Source: TMED14 sp038145075
GTDB taxonomy: Bacteria; Bacteroidota; Bacteroidia; Flavobacteriales; Schleiferiaceae
Assembly: GCA_038145075.1 (NCBI GenBank)
Contig: JAYQOY010000075.1
Coordinates: forward strand, 1-6,771
Length of the DNA stretch: 6,771 nt
Direction of reading: 5' to 3'
Position numbers and translations under genes: made by a program. Positions within the stretch are counted from its first letter, which is position 1; each line of letters opens with the position of its first letter. The notes under the pieces are model-generated. The model worked only from the letters and a program-made list of their open reading frames with translations, ran no database searches and had not been told where the DNA came from. This document shows, piece by piece, positions 1 to 4,905 of this stretch.

Positions 1-55
1 GTTAAAGGGCTAGGAAGCTAGAGGCTCGAAGGTTAGAGTGCGTTAGCCCTTTAAC
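1..55. repeat. 12-bp inverted repeat downstream of mscL
   Basis: GTTAAAGGGCTA at 1-12 is the exact reverse complement of TAGCCCTTTAAC at 44-55, with 31 bp between. The inner part carries 8-bp-phased units (GCTAGGAA 9-16, GCTAGAG 17-23, GCTCGAAG 24-31). The structure lies just past the mscL stop codon, so as RNA it could form a long hairpin that ends or protects the mscL transcript. There is no clean U-tract, so a classical terminator is not shown. The repeat may extend left of the window. Confidence 0.55.
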
Positions 56-71
56 CCTTCAACCCTTAGAC
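48..71. repeat. CCTTYAAC 8-bp repeat overlapping the mscL 3' end
   Basis: Three consecutive octamers are CCTTTAAC (48-55), CCTTCAAC (56-63) and CCTTAGAC (64-71). The mscL stop codon (complement of 59-61) and its last codons lie inside the array. The same motif reappears at 1188-1203 (TCTTTTAC, CCTTAAAC) beyond the AlbA_2 gene. Confidence 0.5.
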
Positions 72-439
72 TTCAACAAGTCCCGAATCTCCTCCAATAA
101 CTTGGTGTTCGGGTCGGCCTTTGCAGCCGGCTTTTTCTCTTCTTCGCGCAAGTGCAAGGCGTTCAGGCCTTTTACGAGGAAGAAGACAGCGAGGGCAACC
201 AATACAAATTGGATAATGGCGTTGATGACGGCGCCGATACCGAAGCTAAGTTCGCCGACCTGAAGGATCCAGGCTTCGCCGGGGAGGGTGCCGCTTAGGG
301 CCCGGATGGGGGGCATGAGGAGGCCGTTGACGATGGCGTCTACGATGGACTGGAAGGACGCGCCGATGACGACGCCGATGGCGAGGTCGAGGGCGTTGCG
401 CTTGAGGGCGAAGGATTTGAATTCGGATAGAAAAGACAT
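59..439 (-). CDS. mscL: Large-conductance mechanosensitive channel MscL
   Basis: Homopentameric inner-membrane channel that opens under membrane tension and releases solutes during hypo-osmotic shock. The protein is 126 aa, slightly shorter than E. coli MscL (136 aa). The N-terminal amphipathic helix MSFLSEFKSFALKRN leads into TM1 (about 16-45) with the family signature DLAIGVVIG and MPPI at its end. The gate residues L19 and V23 fall at the E. coli positions. TM2 is about 66-92. A charged linker (REEEKKPAAKADP) and a short C-terminal helix (NTKLLEEIRDLLKSK) complete the bundle. An in-frame reading continues upstream to 694, but that extension is antisense to the AlbA_2 gene and unlike MscL, so ATG at 439 is chosen. 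A candidate -7 element (TATCTTTA) lies 5 nt upstream. It is divergent from the AlbA_2 gene. Confidence 0.96.
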   Translation of the reverse strand: MSFLSEFKSFALKRNALDLAIGVVIGASFQSIVDAIVNGLLMPPIRALSGTLPGEAWILQVGELSFGIGAVINAIIQFVLVALAVFFLVKGLNALHLREEEKKPAAKADPNTKLLEEIRDLLKSKG

Positions 440-444
440 GACTT

Positions 445-452
445 TAAAGATA
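445..452 (-). promoter_or_regulatory. Candidate -7 element of mscL (TATCTTTA)
   Basis: On the minus strand TATCTTTA matches the Bacteroidota -7 consensus TAnnTTTG at 5 of the 6 fixed bases. It ends 5 nt before the mscL ATG, so the transcript would be leaderless or nearly so. No convincing -33 TTG/TTTG box is visible at the expected distance, so the call is tentative. Confidence 0.4.
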
Positions 453-467
453 CGTAGGAGGAGGTTG

Positions 468-475
468 TACATTCG
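468..475 (+). promoter_or_regulatory. Candidate -7 element of the AlbA_2 gene (TACATTCG)
   Basis: TACATTCG matches TAnnTTTG at 5 of 6 fixed bases and ends 6 nt before the ATG at 482. Its -33 region would fall around 440-447, over the mscL start and -7 element, so the two divergent promoters would interleave. A -33 box is not evident. Confidence 0.35.
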
Positions 476-481
476 GGCGGT

Positions 482-1114
482 ATGAATGCGATGCAGGAAA
501 TTCGGCAGGGGGAGAGCCAAACGCGGGAGTTTAAATTCCGGGTCGATAGCCAGCGTAAGATTGCGAAAACGCTGGTGGCCTTTGCGAATACCGACGGCGG
601 CACCATCTACATTGGCGTCAAGGACAATGGCGTGGTGGCGGGCGTTCGCGGCGAGGAAGAGCTCTACATGATTGAAGGCGCTGCGGATCTGCACACGCGT
701 CCTCCCGTGCCCTTCACCGCAGAGGCGCTCGATGTGGACGGCAAGGTGGTTTTAGCCATTCACGTCCCGAAATCAATCTCTCCGCCTCACGAAGCCCACG
801 AAGAAGAGGCAGATGGACCGCGTGAGTGGACGGCCTATTTCCGCCAGGGTGCGGCGAATTTTCGAGCGAACGGCGTCCTCATGGAATACTGGCGCACCGT
901 CGAGGTGGCCAAAAACCTCGGAGAATCGGACCAGGCGGTACTCGCCGTTCTGCGGGATGCTGTTGATTCCTGCTCCGTTTCTCAAATCATAAAGAAGTCT
1001 GGATTGTCGTCAAGAACAGTGGAGCAAGCGCTTGCCACTTTGATTGCCTGGGACGCGGTGGACTTTGAGGCGGGGGAGAGGGGGCTGCGCTTCGCGCTAA
1101 AGCTTGGAGGCTAG
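482..1114 (+). CDS. AlbA_2 (Schlafen-type) DNA-binding domain protein with C-terminal winged helix
   Basis: Predicted 210-aa cytoplasmic nucleic-acid-binding protein, probably a transcription regulator. Residues about 10-130 match the AlbA_2/Schlafen AlbA fold: the opening GESQTREFKFR, then LVAFANTDGGTIYIGVKDNG (31-50), then the edge strand VVLAIHVPKS (89-98). The AYFRQGAANFRAN stretch (118-130) fits the RxGSxN-like end of the domain. Residues about 150-205 look like a winged helix (SVSQIIKKSGLSSRTVEQAL). It lacks the AAA or longer C-terminal modules some relatives have. A second ATG at 491 (residue 4) is also possible. The stop codon TAG lies inside a CTAG 8-mer of the adjacent repeat. The target and ligand cannot be read from the sequence. 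Confidence 0.88.
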   Translation: MNAMQEIRQGESQTREFKFRVDSQRKIAKTLVAFANTDGGTIYIGVKDNGVVAGVRGEEELYMIEGAADLHTRPPVPFTAEALDVDGKVVLAIHVPKSISPPHEAHEEEADGPREWTAYFRQGAANFRANGVLMEYWRTVEVAKNLGESDQAVLAVLRDAVDSCSVSQIIKKSGLSSRTVEQALATLIAWDAVDFEAGERGLRFALKLGG

Positions 1115-1144
1115 AGAGCTCGGGCTTCGCCCTGTAGCTAGAAA
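1102..1144 (+). repeat. CTAG 8-mer/mini-hairpin element overlapping the AlbA_2 stop codon
   Basis: Octamers GCTTGGAG (1102-1109) and GCTAGAGA (1110-1117) are followed by the 19-bp segment GCTCGGGCTTCGCCCTGTA (1118-1136), then GCTAGAAA (1137-1144). The segment contains the perfect mini-hairpin GGGC-TTC-GCCC (1122-1132). The arrangement is that of the 36-bp units at 4906-5011. The AlbA_2 stop TAG (1112-1114) is the CTAG of the second octamer. A further mini-hairpin CGCG-CTG-CGCG follows at 1148-1158. Confidence 0.7.
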
Positions 1145-1173
1145 GCACGCGCTGCGCGCTGAGGCCTTATTGC

Positions 1174-1185
1174 TTAAACGTTTAA
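1174..1185. repeat. Perfect 12-bp palindrome TTAAACGTTTAA
   Basis: TTAAACGTTTAA is its own reverse complement. It lies 60 bp past the AlbA_2 stop and is followed by 8-bp-phased units TCTTTTAC and CCTTAAAC (1188-1203). It could be a dimeric protein site or part of the repeat family. Nothing decides between these. Confidence 0.45.
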
Positions 1186-1211
1186 TCTCTTTTACCCTTA
1201 AACCTTGAATT

Positions 1212-1315
1212 GGACCTTCGTCGGGCGCTTGGACTTTCCGTTGTTTTGCCAGCTCTCTAGCCTCCTAGCTCCCTAGCTCCCTAGCTCTTAATCCAAAATG
1301 TACCCACTTTGTACC
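1212..1315. repeat. Copy 1 of intergenic duplicated block
   Basis: A 104-bp block running from GGACCTTCG to TTTGTACC, repeated as 1326-1450. It includes a C-rich-strand CTAG 8-mer array (CTCCTAGC, TCCCTAGC, TCCCTAGC) and ends with two GTAC boxes 11 bp apart (1300 and 1311). It stops exactly at the N gap. Confidence 0.85.
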
Positions 1316-1325
1316 NNNNNNNNNN
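1316..1325. other. Assembly gap (10 N)
   Basis: Ten N bases at 1316-1325 separate the two copies of the duplicated block. The left piece ends at the end of the block and the right piece begins at its start, as expected where contigs break in a repeat. The real distance and copy number here are unknown. Confidence 0.97.
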
Positions 1326-1450
1326 GGACCTTCGCCGCGCGCCGGGACTTTCAGTTGTTTTGCCAGCTCTCTAGCCTCCTAGCCTCCTAGCCCCCTAGCG
1401 CGCCGAAGGCGCTCCCTAGCTCTTAATCCAAAATGTACCCACTTTGTACC
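1326..1450. repeat. Copy 2 of intergenic duplicated block
   Basis: A 125-bp version of 1212-1315 with several base differences near its start and 21 extra bp. The extra sequence is one more CTAG octamer plus the 13-bp perfect hairpin GCGCCGAAGGCGC (1400-1412) placed between octamers. The 25-bp piece 1395-1419, read on the minus strand, resembles the 36-bp units at 4906-5011 (CTAGGGAG, hairpin, GCGCTAG). Confidence 0.85.
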
Positions 1451-1471
1451 CGCGGAGTACAATTCTTGTAC
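1435..1471. promoter_or_regulatory. Four GTAC boxes at exact 11-bp spacing (possible operator)
   Basis: GTAC occurs at 1435, 1446, 1457 and 1468, each 11 bp after the last, so all lie on roughly the same face of the helix. The middle two form the inverted repeat TGTAC-N7-GTACA (1445-1461) around CCGCGG. The array lies directly upstream of a candidate -7 element at 1472-1479. This layout fits an operator for a cooperatively binding dimeric regulator. The regulator is unknown. Confidence 0.4.
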
Positions 1472-1479
1472 TTAATTTG
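1472..1479 (+). promoter_or_regulatory. Candidate -7 promoter element (TTAATTTG)
   Basis: TTAATTTG matches TAnnTTTG at 5 of 6 fixed bases. A TTTG at 1443-1446 lies 25 bp upstream, somewhat far for a -33 box. Transcription would start near 1486 and run into the terminator at 1529-1553, with no ORF between. Confidence 0.35.
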
Positions 1480-1485
1480 GTTCAA

Positions 1486-1553
1486 ACGAAACGCCTAGGG
1501 GTATCAACCCAGGCCTCGCACCAACCAGAAAGCCGGCACCTGCCGGCTTTTTT
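1486..1553 (+). ncRNA. Candidate structured small RNA
   Basis: About 68 nt between a candidate promoter (1472-1479) and an intrinsic terminator with a six-T tract. Two hairpins are visible. The first, at about 1493-1514, pairs GCCT with AGGC and GGGT with ACCC around an ATCA loop, with a 2-nt AG bulge. The second is the terminator stem. No plus-strand coding gene ends here: the nearest ends at 1114, beyond the repeats and the N gap, so the plus-oriented terminator needs its own transcript. No known RNA family is recognised. The alternative is a bidirectional terminator serving the minus-strand gene. Confidence 0.35.
1529..1553 (+). terminator. Rho-independent terminator, plus-oriented
   Basis: Perfect 9-bp stem AAAGCCGGC (1529-1537) and GCCGGCTTT (1542-1550) with loop ACCT, followed on the plus strand by T through 1553 (six T in all, 1548-1553). 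On the minus strand the stem is followed only by TTTC, so the stronger direction is plus. It begins right at the stop codon of the minus-strand gene and may also end that transcript. Confidence 0.75.
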
Positions 1554-2875
1554 CATGAACGAATATTCGGATTTACAGCGATGCGCTTGAGGCCTGGGAA
1601 GCGGTCCAACGTATTTCGGAAACGAATGTCTGAACGGCCGTAGCGAATTTCGGCAATGGCGTAAAGGCATTCCTGGTAGTCGCGGTAGGAGGCGTACCAG
1701 TTTTCGGGCTGAATGAGGTTCTCCATGTCGTGAAATCCACTGTGGTCGCCCGTTTGGGCAAAGGAAATCATAAGCGCCAAACGTGTTAAATCGAGGTCTA
1801 GCGCCGCGGTCCAGTGGATGCGTTCGGAATCGAAAGCGCGGTAAAATTTAGCTATCCGGATCACCGCTTCTCCATGGCCCAAAAGCGCCATCATTGGGAA
1901 GAGTTCCATCCCCAACAAGTGGTGCATGAAGGGTGGCACCACTTCATAGGCTTCTTCAATTTGGCCTTCAAGTTCTTCGGGAACTTGGCTTCCTAGAATC
2001 CAATGTCTGTAGTAAATGGATGCGAAATAGCGAGAATTCAAGACGGGATACCGCGAACCATCGTAGCCCAAATCGATGATGTACTCCAGATGGGGCAAAG
2101 CCGCTTCATAATTGCCCATAAAAAGGGCGCGCATACTGTGCATGCCGGAGGGATAAATGTCGGGCCCGGTTGATTCCAAAAGGGCCGACATCACGTACAT
2201 AAAATAACCCTCTTGGAGGCTACTGTAGTCCGTGAAAAAGTGAACGGCCCAGTTGACAATTTCGGGGTGGGAGACGAAGGCTTGGGCCTCCTCGTGGCTT
2301 GTGACGCGGGCGCGAAGTACAGGGCCTAAGGTGTTGGTATAGAACATCTTGACACCGTTGGCTTCTTCGTTCCGAACCCAAGCATCGCATTTTAGCCAAG
2401 GAATCCAATCGTGAAAAGGTTGCTCGCGAATAATATCGCGCAATACGTGGAGCAAAACGCTTTGCGCAAAACGATCTTCTTCTACTGCCGCAGTGACCAA
2501 TTCTTCACGTTCCGCTTGGGTCCATTCCGTTTTCAAAATGATGTTTGTCCACAAGTTGTAGAAGCGGTGACGTTCAAGGTTTTGATGGAAGGCTTGGTAG
2601 CTCTCGTACCCTAAGTACTTCGCATAAATATTTAAAACACTTACACGCGGTTCGCCTCCAGCGGCCAGCCCAAAAAAGCGGCGTATCGTATTGTAGCTGA
2701 CAAGTTCCCCCGTTTCTTCATAAATGGCACCTTCCAAGTCCACAGCATCTGCCTTGGTCAAGATGGGGCGGCCAAACTTTTGGACAATAGCGCGTTGAAA
2801 GGGACCGAAGGGCATAAAGGGGTCGCGTTTGAATGGGTTTTGGTACAGACAATGTACCTCAAAAAATCGCTTCAT
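1553..2875 (-). CDS. Regulator-like protein with N-terminal HTH-like domain and long helical C-terminus
   Basis: A 440-aa soluble protein with no signal peptide or membrane span. Residues about 38-100 (LTKADAVDLEGAIYEETGEL, then SYNTIRRFFGL, then LNIYAKYLGYESYQAF) resemble a Bacteroidota domain that looks helix-turn-helix-like, from general familiarity rather than a search. The rest (about 105-440) is helix-rich and full of aromatic residues, with short repeated helical pairs suggestive of a TPR-like solenoid. No enzymatic motif is seen. The reading frame stays open to 3232, but that part is antisense to the transporter, so the start is placed at ATG 2875. ATGs at 2890 and 2815 are alternatives. 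It is head to head with the transporter gene, so it may control it or share its signal. That is inference from position only. Confidence 0.7.
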   Translation of the reverse strand: MKRFFEVHCLYQNPFKRDPFMPFGPFQRAIVQKFGRPILTKADAVDLEGAIYEETGELVSYNTIRRFFGLAAGGEPRVSVLNIYAKYLGYESYQAFHQNLERHRFYNLWTNIILKTEWTQAEREELVTAAVEEDRFAQSVLLHVLRDIIREQPFHDWIPWLKCDAWVRNEEANGVKMFYTNTLGPVLRARVTSHEEAQAFVSHPEIVNWAVHFFTDYSSLQEGYFMYVMSALLESTGPDIYPSGMHSMRALFMGNYEAALPHLEYIIDLGYDGSRYPVLNSRYFASIYYRHWILGSQVPEELEGQIEEAYEVVPPFMHHLLGMELFPMMALLGHGEAVIRIAKFYRAFDSERIHWTAALDLDLTRLALMISFAQTGDHSGFHDMENLIQPENWYASYRDYQECLYAIAEIRYGRSDIRFRNTLDRFPGLKRIAVNPNIRS

Positions 2876-2880
2876 CTTTG
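2873..2880 (+). promoter_or_regulatory. Candidate -7 element of the transporter gene (CATCTTTG)
   Basis: CATCTTTG matches TAnnTTTG at 5 of 6 fixed bases and ends 8 nt before the ATG at 2889. This supports the 2889 start over 2829 or 3009. The element overlaps the start codon of the minus-strand gene (2873-2875), so the two initiation regions share sequence. Confidence 0.35.
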
Positions 2881-2888
2881 CGGCCTGC

Positions 2889-3800
2889 ATGGAAATTCCC
2901 TTCGAATCCCTTTTTTCTTCCGCCTCAGGGCCTAGTTGGGCCGCCAGCGCGGAGTTAGCCAGCTTGCTTTTGTTTGCGCGTGCGAATACCCTTTGGCGCT
3001 CAGAGGGAATGACGCATGCCCCATTGGCGATGTTGTTAATTCGTTCAGCGGTGGCGCTTAGCCTACTGGTGCTCGTTACCTTGCTGATGGGCGGCAGTTT
3101 GCCGGGGTGGGGTGCCTGGACCTTCTCGCAAAGCATGACCGTTTTTCTGGGCATGTTTGGTGGATTTGGCTTGTTGCTTTTAGCTATGAGTCTCAGCGTC
3201 TTGCCTTCGCGGTTGGTGTTTTTTGGCGGCACGGTACACTTGTTTTTTGGAGGGGCAATGGGCTATTTTATCCTGAATGAATCCCTGAATTCTACCCGTT
3301 TGGTGGTCATGGCCATCCTAGCGGTGTCGCAGGGCTATTTGCTGTTTTCGGACCGAAAAACCTGGTGGAACCTCCCTAAGGCCCAACGTTGGATTCCCTT
3401 CGTGGTCGGCGTGGTATGGGGCACCTACTATCCGCTGATTGGTTTGGTACAGCCCGAACATGGCGTCTGGAACACCCTCATCCTGACCGAATACGGTGTC
3501 GTCCTCACGATCGGACTCGCATTTTTAGCGCACTTCAAGAGCCAAATCCACGGCCTGCGTGTCGCCCTGCACTACCGTCAAATGGGCGAACAAGCCTTCC
3601 TAAGCATTCTTGGGCAAGGTCTTTCTGCGCTGTGCATCAGTTGGGGCGGGGTAGTGCTGCATAGCATTTTGACCAATTTTAATTCGCTCATCAACGTAAC
3701 TGCATTTCGTTTGCGCTTTGGCGAAAAATTGGATTGGCGCTACATGGGCTTTTTTGTCGCATATGGCATACTTATGGTCCTGTTGGTGTACGCGGGATAA
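2889..3800 (+). CDS. EamA/DMT-superfamily membrane transporter
   Basis: A 303-aa inner-membrane protein, probably an exporter of a small metabolite or amino acid; the substrate cannot be told. About ten hydrophobic segments form two EamA-like halves. Half one covers residues about 16-154, with TM2 around PLAMLLIRSAVALSLLVLV and the conserved NESLN at 130-134. Half two covers about 169-303, with the matching GEKLDW at 278-283 before the last span. TM1 (about 16-36) is weak and carries charged residues. ATG 2889 gives the usual family length. Starting at 3009 would remove TM1, and starting at 2829 would add a non-hydrophobic tail antisense to the divergent gene. No terminator is evident after the stop. 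Confidence 0.8.
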   Translation: MEIPFESLFSSASGPSWAASAELASLLLFARANTLWRSEGMTHAPLAMLLIRSAVALSLLVLVTLLMGGSLPGWGAWTFSQSMTVFLGMFGGFGLLLLAMSLSVLPSRLVFFGGTVHLFFGGAMGYFILNESLNSTRLVVMAILAVSQGYLLFSDRKTWWNLPKAQRWIPFVVGVVWGTYYPLIGLVQPEHGVWNTLILTEYGVVLTIGLAFLAHFKSQIHGLRVALHYRQMGEQAFLSILGQGLSALCISWGGVVLHSILTNFNSLINVTAFRLRFGEKLDWRYMGFFVAYGILMVLLVYAG

Positions 3801-3841
3801 TAGATTTCCACTTAAGGTTAGAAGGACTCAAAGCATTTTGG

Positions 3842-3849
3842 TAACTTAG
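3842..3849 (+). promoter_or_regulatory. Weak candidate -7 element before the cNMP-like gene (TAACTTAG)
   Basis: TAACTTAG matches TAnnTTTG at 5 of 6 fixed bases, 23 nt before the ATG at 3873. An ATG at 3868 is followed by AGA TGA, a two-codon start-stop overlapping the real start. No -33 box is clear. Confidence 0.25.
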
Positions 3850-3872
3850 GATTCCCTAATACACCGAATGAG

Positions 3873-4286
3873 ATGACCCTCGATTCTGCTGTTCACCGCA
3901 TGGCAGAGGAATTGAAAGGCATCCAGATTTTTGAGAAACTCCCGATGCAAGCGCTCCAGCAGCTAGCGGTTGCCGTGCATTTGGACTTTTTTGAGGCCTT
4001 GGATGCGCTTGAAGTTCCCCAGGATGCCCTGAAATGCTACTACCTCGTGACCCGCGGCGAATTCCTCGTCCGCAAGGGCAGCTCTGTCGAATCCCACTAC
4101 AAAGCGCCCGCCATCATCGGCTGGCATGAATCCATGGCGGGCACCCAGGCTCCTTGTGAAGTCCTCTTTACCGCCGAATCTGTGCTCATGGAAATGCCCG
4201 TGGCGGAAACGCGCTACCTCCTCGCTAAATACCCCTACATCGAAGATATGATGAAGGATAAGAAGGGTTTTGTGATTGAGGTTTAG
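3873..4286 (+). CDS. Stand-alone cyclic-nucleotide-binding-fold (Crp/Fnr-like) protein, degenerate
   Basis: A 137-aa protein matching the N-terminal sensor domain of Crp/Fnr regulators: IFEKLPMQALQQLAVAV (19-35), the strand CYYLVTRGEFLVRKG (55-69), and the tail LMEMPVAETRYLLAKYP (105-121). The phosphate-binding cassette expected after the second strand (GE-x-A/S-L ... R) reads IIGWHESMAGTQAPCEV, without the arginine, so cAMP or cGMP binding is doubtful. There is no helix-turn-helix after the domain: the protein ends about 16 residues past YPYI, where Crp would begin its C-helix. It may be a lone sensor or interaction domain. Its stop overlaps the stop of the convergent yigZ-like gene. Confidence 0.7.
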   Translation: MTLDSAVHRMAEELKGIQIFEKLPMQALQQLAVAVHLDFFEALDALEVPQDALKCYYLVTRGEFLVRKGSSVESHYKAPAIIGWHESMAGTQAPCEVLFTAESVLMEMPVAETRYLLAKYPYIEDMMKDKKGFVIEV

Positions 4287-4888
4287 GTCGTTAACCAGTT
4301 GAGCGTTGCCTGGTGTAAAGCGTGCAATCTCCCTTCTAAATTGGATTTTTCCGCCCATTTTAGCGTGAAATGGAAGCTGCAATCGTCCCCAAACCTTTGC
4401 TCCGAAATCTGCGCTTCACATTGGCGCAAATGCAATTCCGCCGTCCCAATCAGGTCATAGGGCACCGTTAAGCTCCCTGAAATCATGGGGTGAACCTCTT
4501 TTTGGCTCGAGACTTCTAGGGCCATTTCTGCCGCACTTCGGTAGGCCGCAATCAATCCGGGTACGCCGAGCTTGGTGCCACCGAAGTAGCGAACGACCAC
4601 CACCGCACTCTGCTCCACATGGATGCTTTGCAAGGCGTGAAGGATAGGGGTCCCGGCCGAATGCGCAGGTTCGCCCGCATCGTTGGCGCGCTCTTCGAGC
4701 GGGTGTCCCATTCGGCTTGCCCAACAGAAATGCCGCGCCGTCGGATGCAGTTTTTTGAGTTCGGCGAGTTTTTGGTCGAGTTTGTCCATGCCTGTGCATG
4801 GGAAGGCATAGGCGTAGAACTTGGACGCCCGATCCTTGAAAAGCGCATCGCCGTCTTGAGCGACTTGGAGGTAAGGGGCGGGGTCCAT
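4283..4888 (-). CDS. YigZ/IMPACT-family protein (UPF0029)
   Basis: A 201-aa cytoplasmic protein close to E. coli YigZ (about 204 aa) in length. SKFYAYAFPC (22-31) and HPTARHFCWA (48-57) match the N-terminal part. The family core NDAGEPAHSAGTPILHAL (69-86) and VVVRYFGGTKLGVPGLIAAY (98-117) is near-canonical. About 135-195 is the small C-terminal DUF1949-like ferredoxin-fold domain. Relatives of YigZ are thought to act in translation or RNA-linked processes, with no settled biochemical role. ATG 4888 fits family length and has the candidate -7 element TACCTTTA 4 nt upstream. The TAA stop (4283-4285) overlaps the TAG (4284-4286) of the opposing gene. Confidence 0.92.
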   Translation of the reverse strand: MDPAPYLQVAQDGDALFKDRASKFYAYAFPCTGMDKLDQKLAELKKLHPTARHFCWASRMGHPLEERANDAGEPAHSAGTPILHALQSIHVEQSAVVVVRYFGGTKLGVPGLIAAYRSAAEMALEVSSQKEVHPMISGSLTVPYDLIGTAELHLRQCEAQISEQRFGDDCSFHFTLKWAEKSNLEGRLHALHQATLNWLTT

Positions 4889-4892
4889 GGGG

Positions 4893-4900
4893 TAAAGGTA
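4893..4900 (-). promoter_or_regulatory. Candidate -7 element of the yigZ-like gene (TACCTTTA)
   Basis: On the minus strand TACCTTTA matches TAnnTTTG at 5 of 6 fixed bases and ends 4 nt before the ATG, implying a leaderless transcript. The 36-bp repeat array begins only 5 bp further out, so the -33 region would lie in the first repeat copy. Confidence 0.4.
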
Positions 4901-4905
4901 CGGTT

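Noticed and set aside
440..694. N-terminal extension of the mscL reading frame by 85 residues
   Set aside because: It is antisense to the well-supported AlbA_2 gene, resembles nothing in MscL, and the internal ATG at 439 gives the canonical N-terminus.
1102..1450. Insertion sequence or MITE in the gene-free stretch
   Set aside because: No transposase, no terminal inverted repeats bounding the block and no target-site duplication could be seen; a repeat-derived origin remains possible.
2829..2888. Upstream start of the transporter at 2829
   Set aside because: The added 20 residues are not hydrophobic, overlap the N-terminus of the divergent gene, and exceed the usual family length; 2889 has a candidate -7 element.
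2876..3232. N-terminal extension of the minus-strand regulator-like reading frame by 119 residues
   Set aside because: It runs antisense to the transporter, is low in structure and basic, and the domain-like sequence begins only after 2875.
3963..4382. 139-codon minus-strand reading frame opposite the cNMP-like gene
   Set aside because: It overlaps two recognised genes, has no family features, and reads as the antisense of conserved coding sequence.
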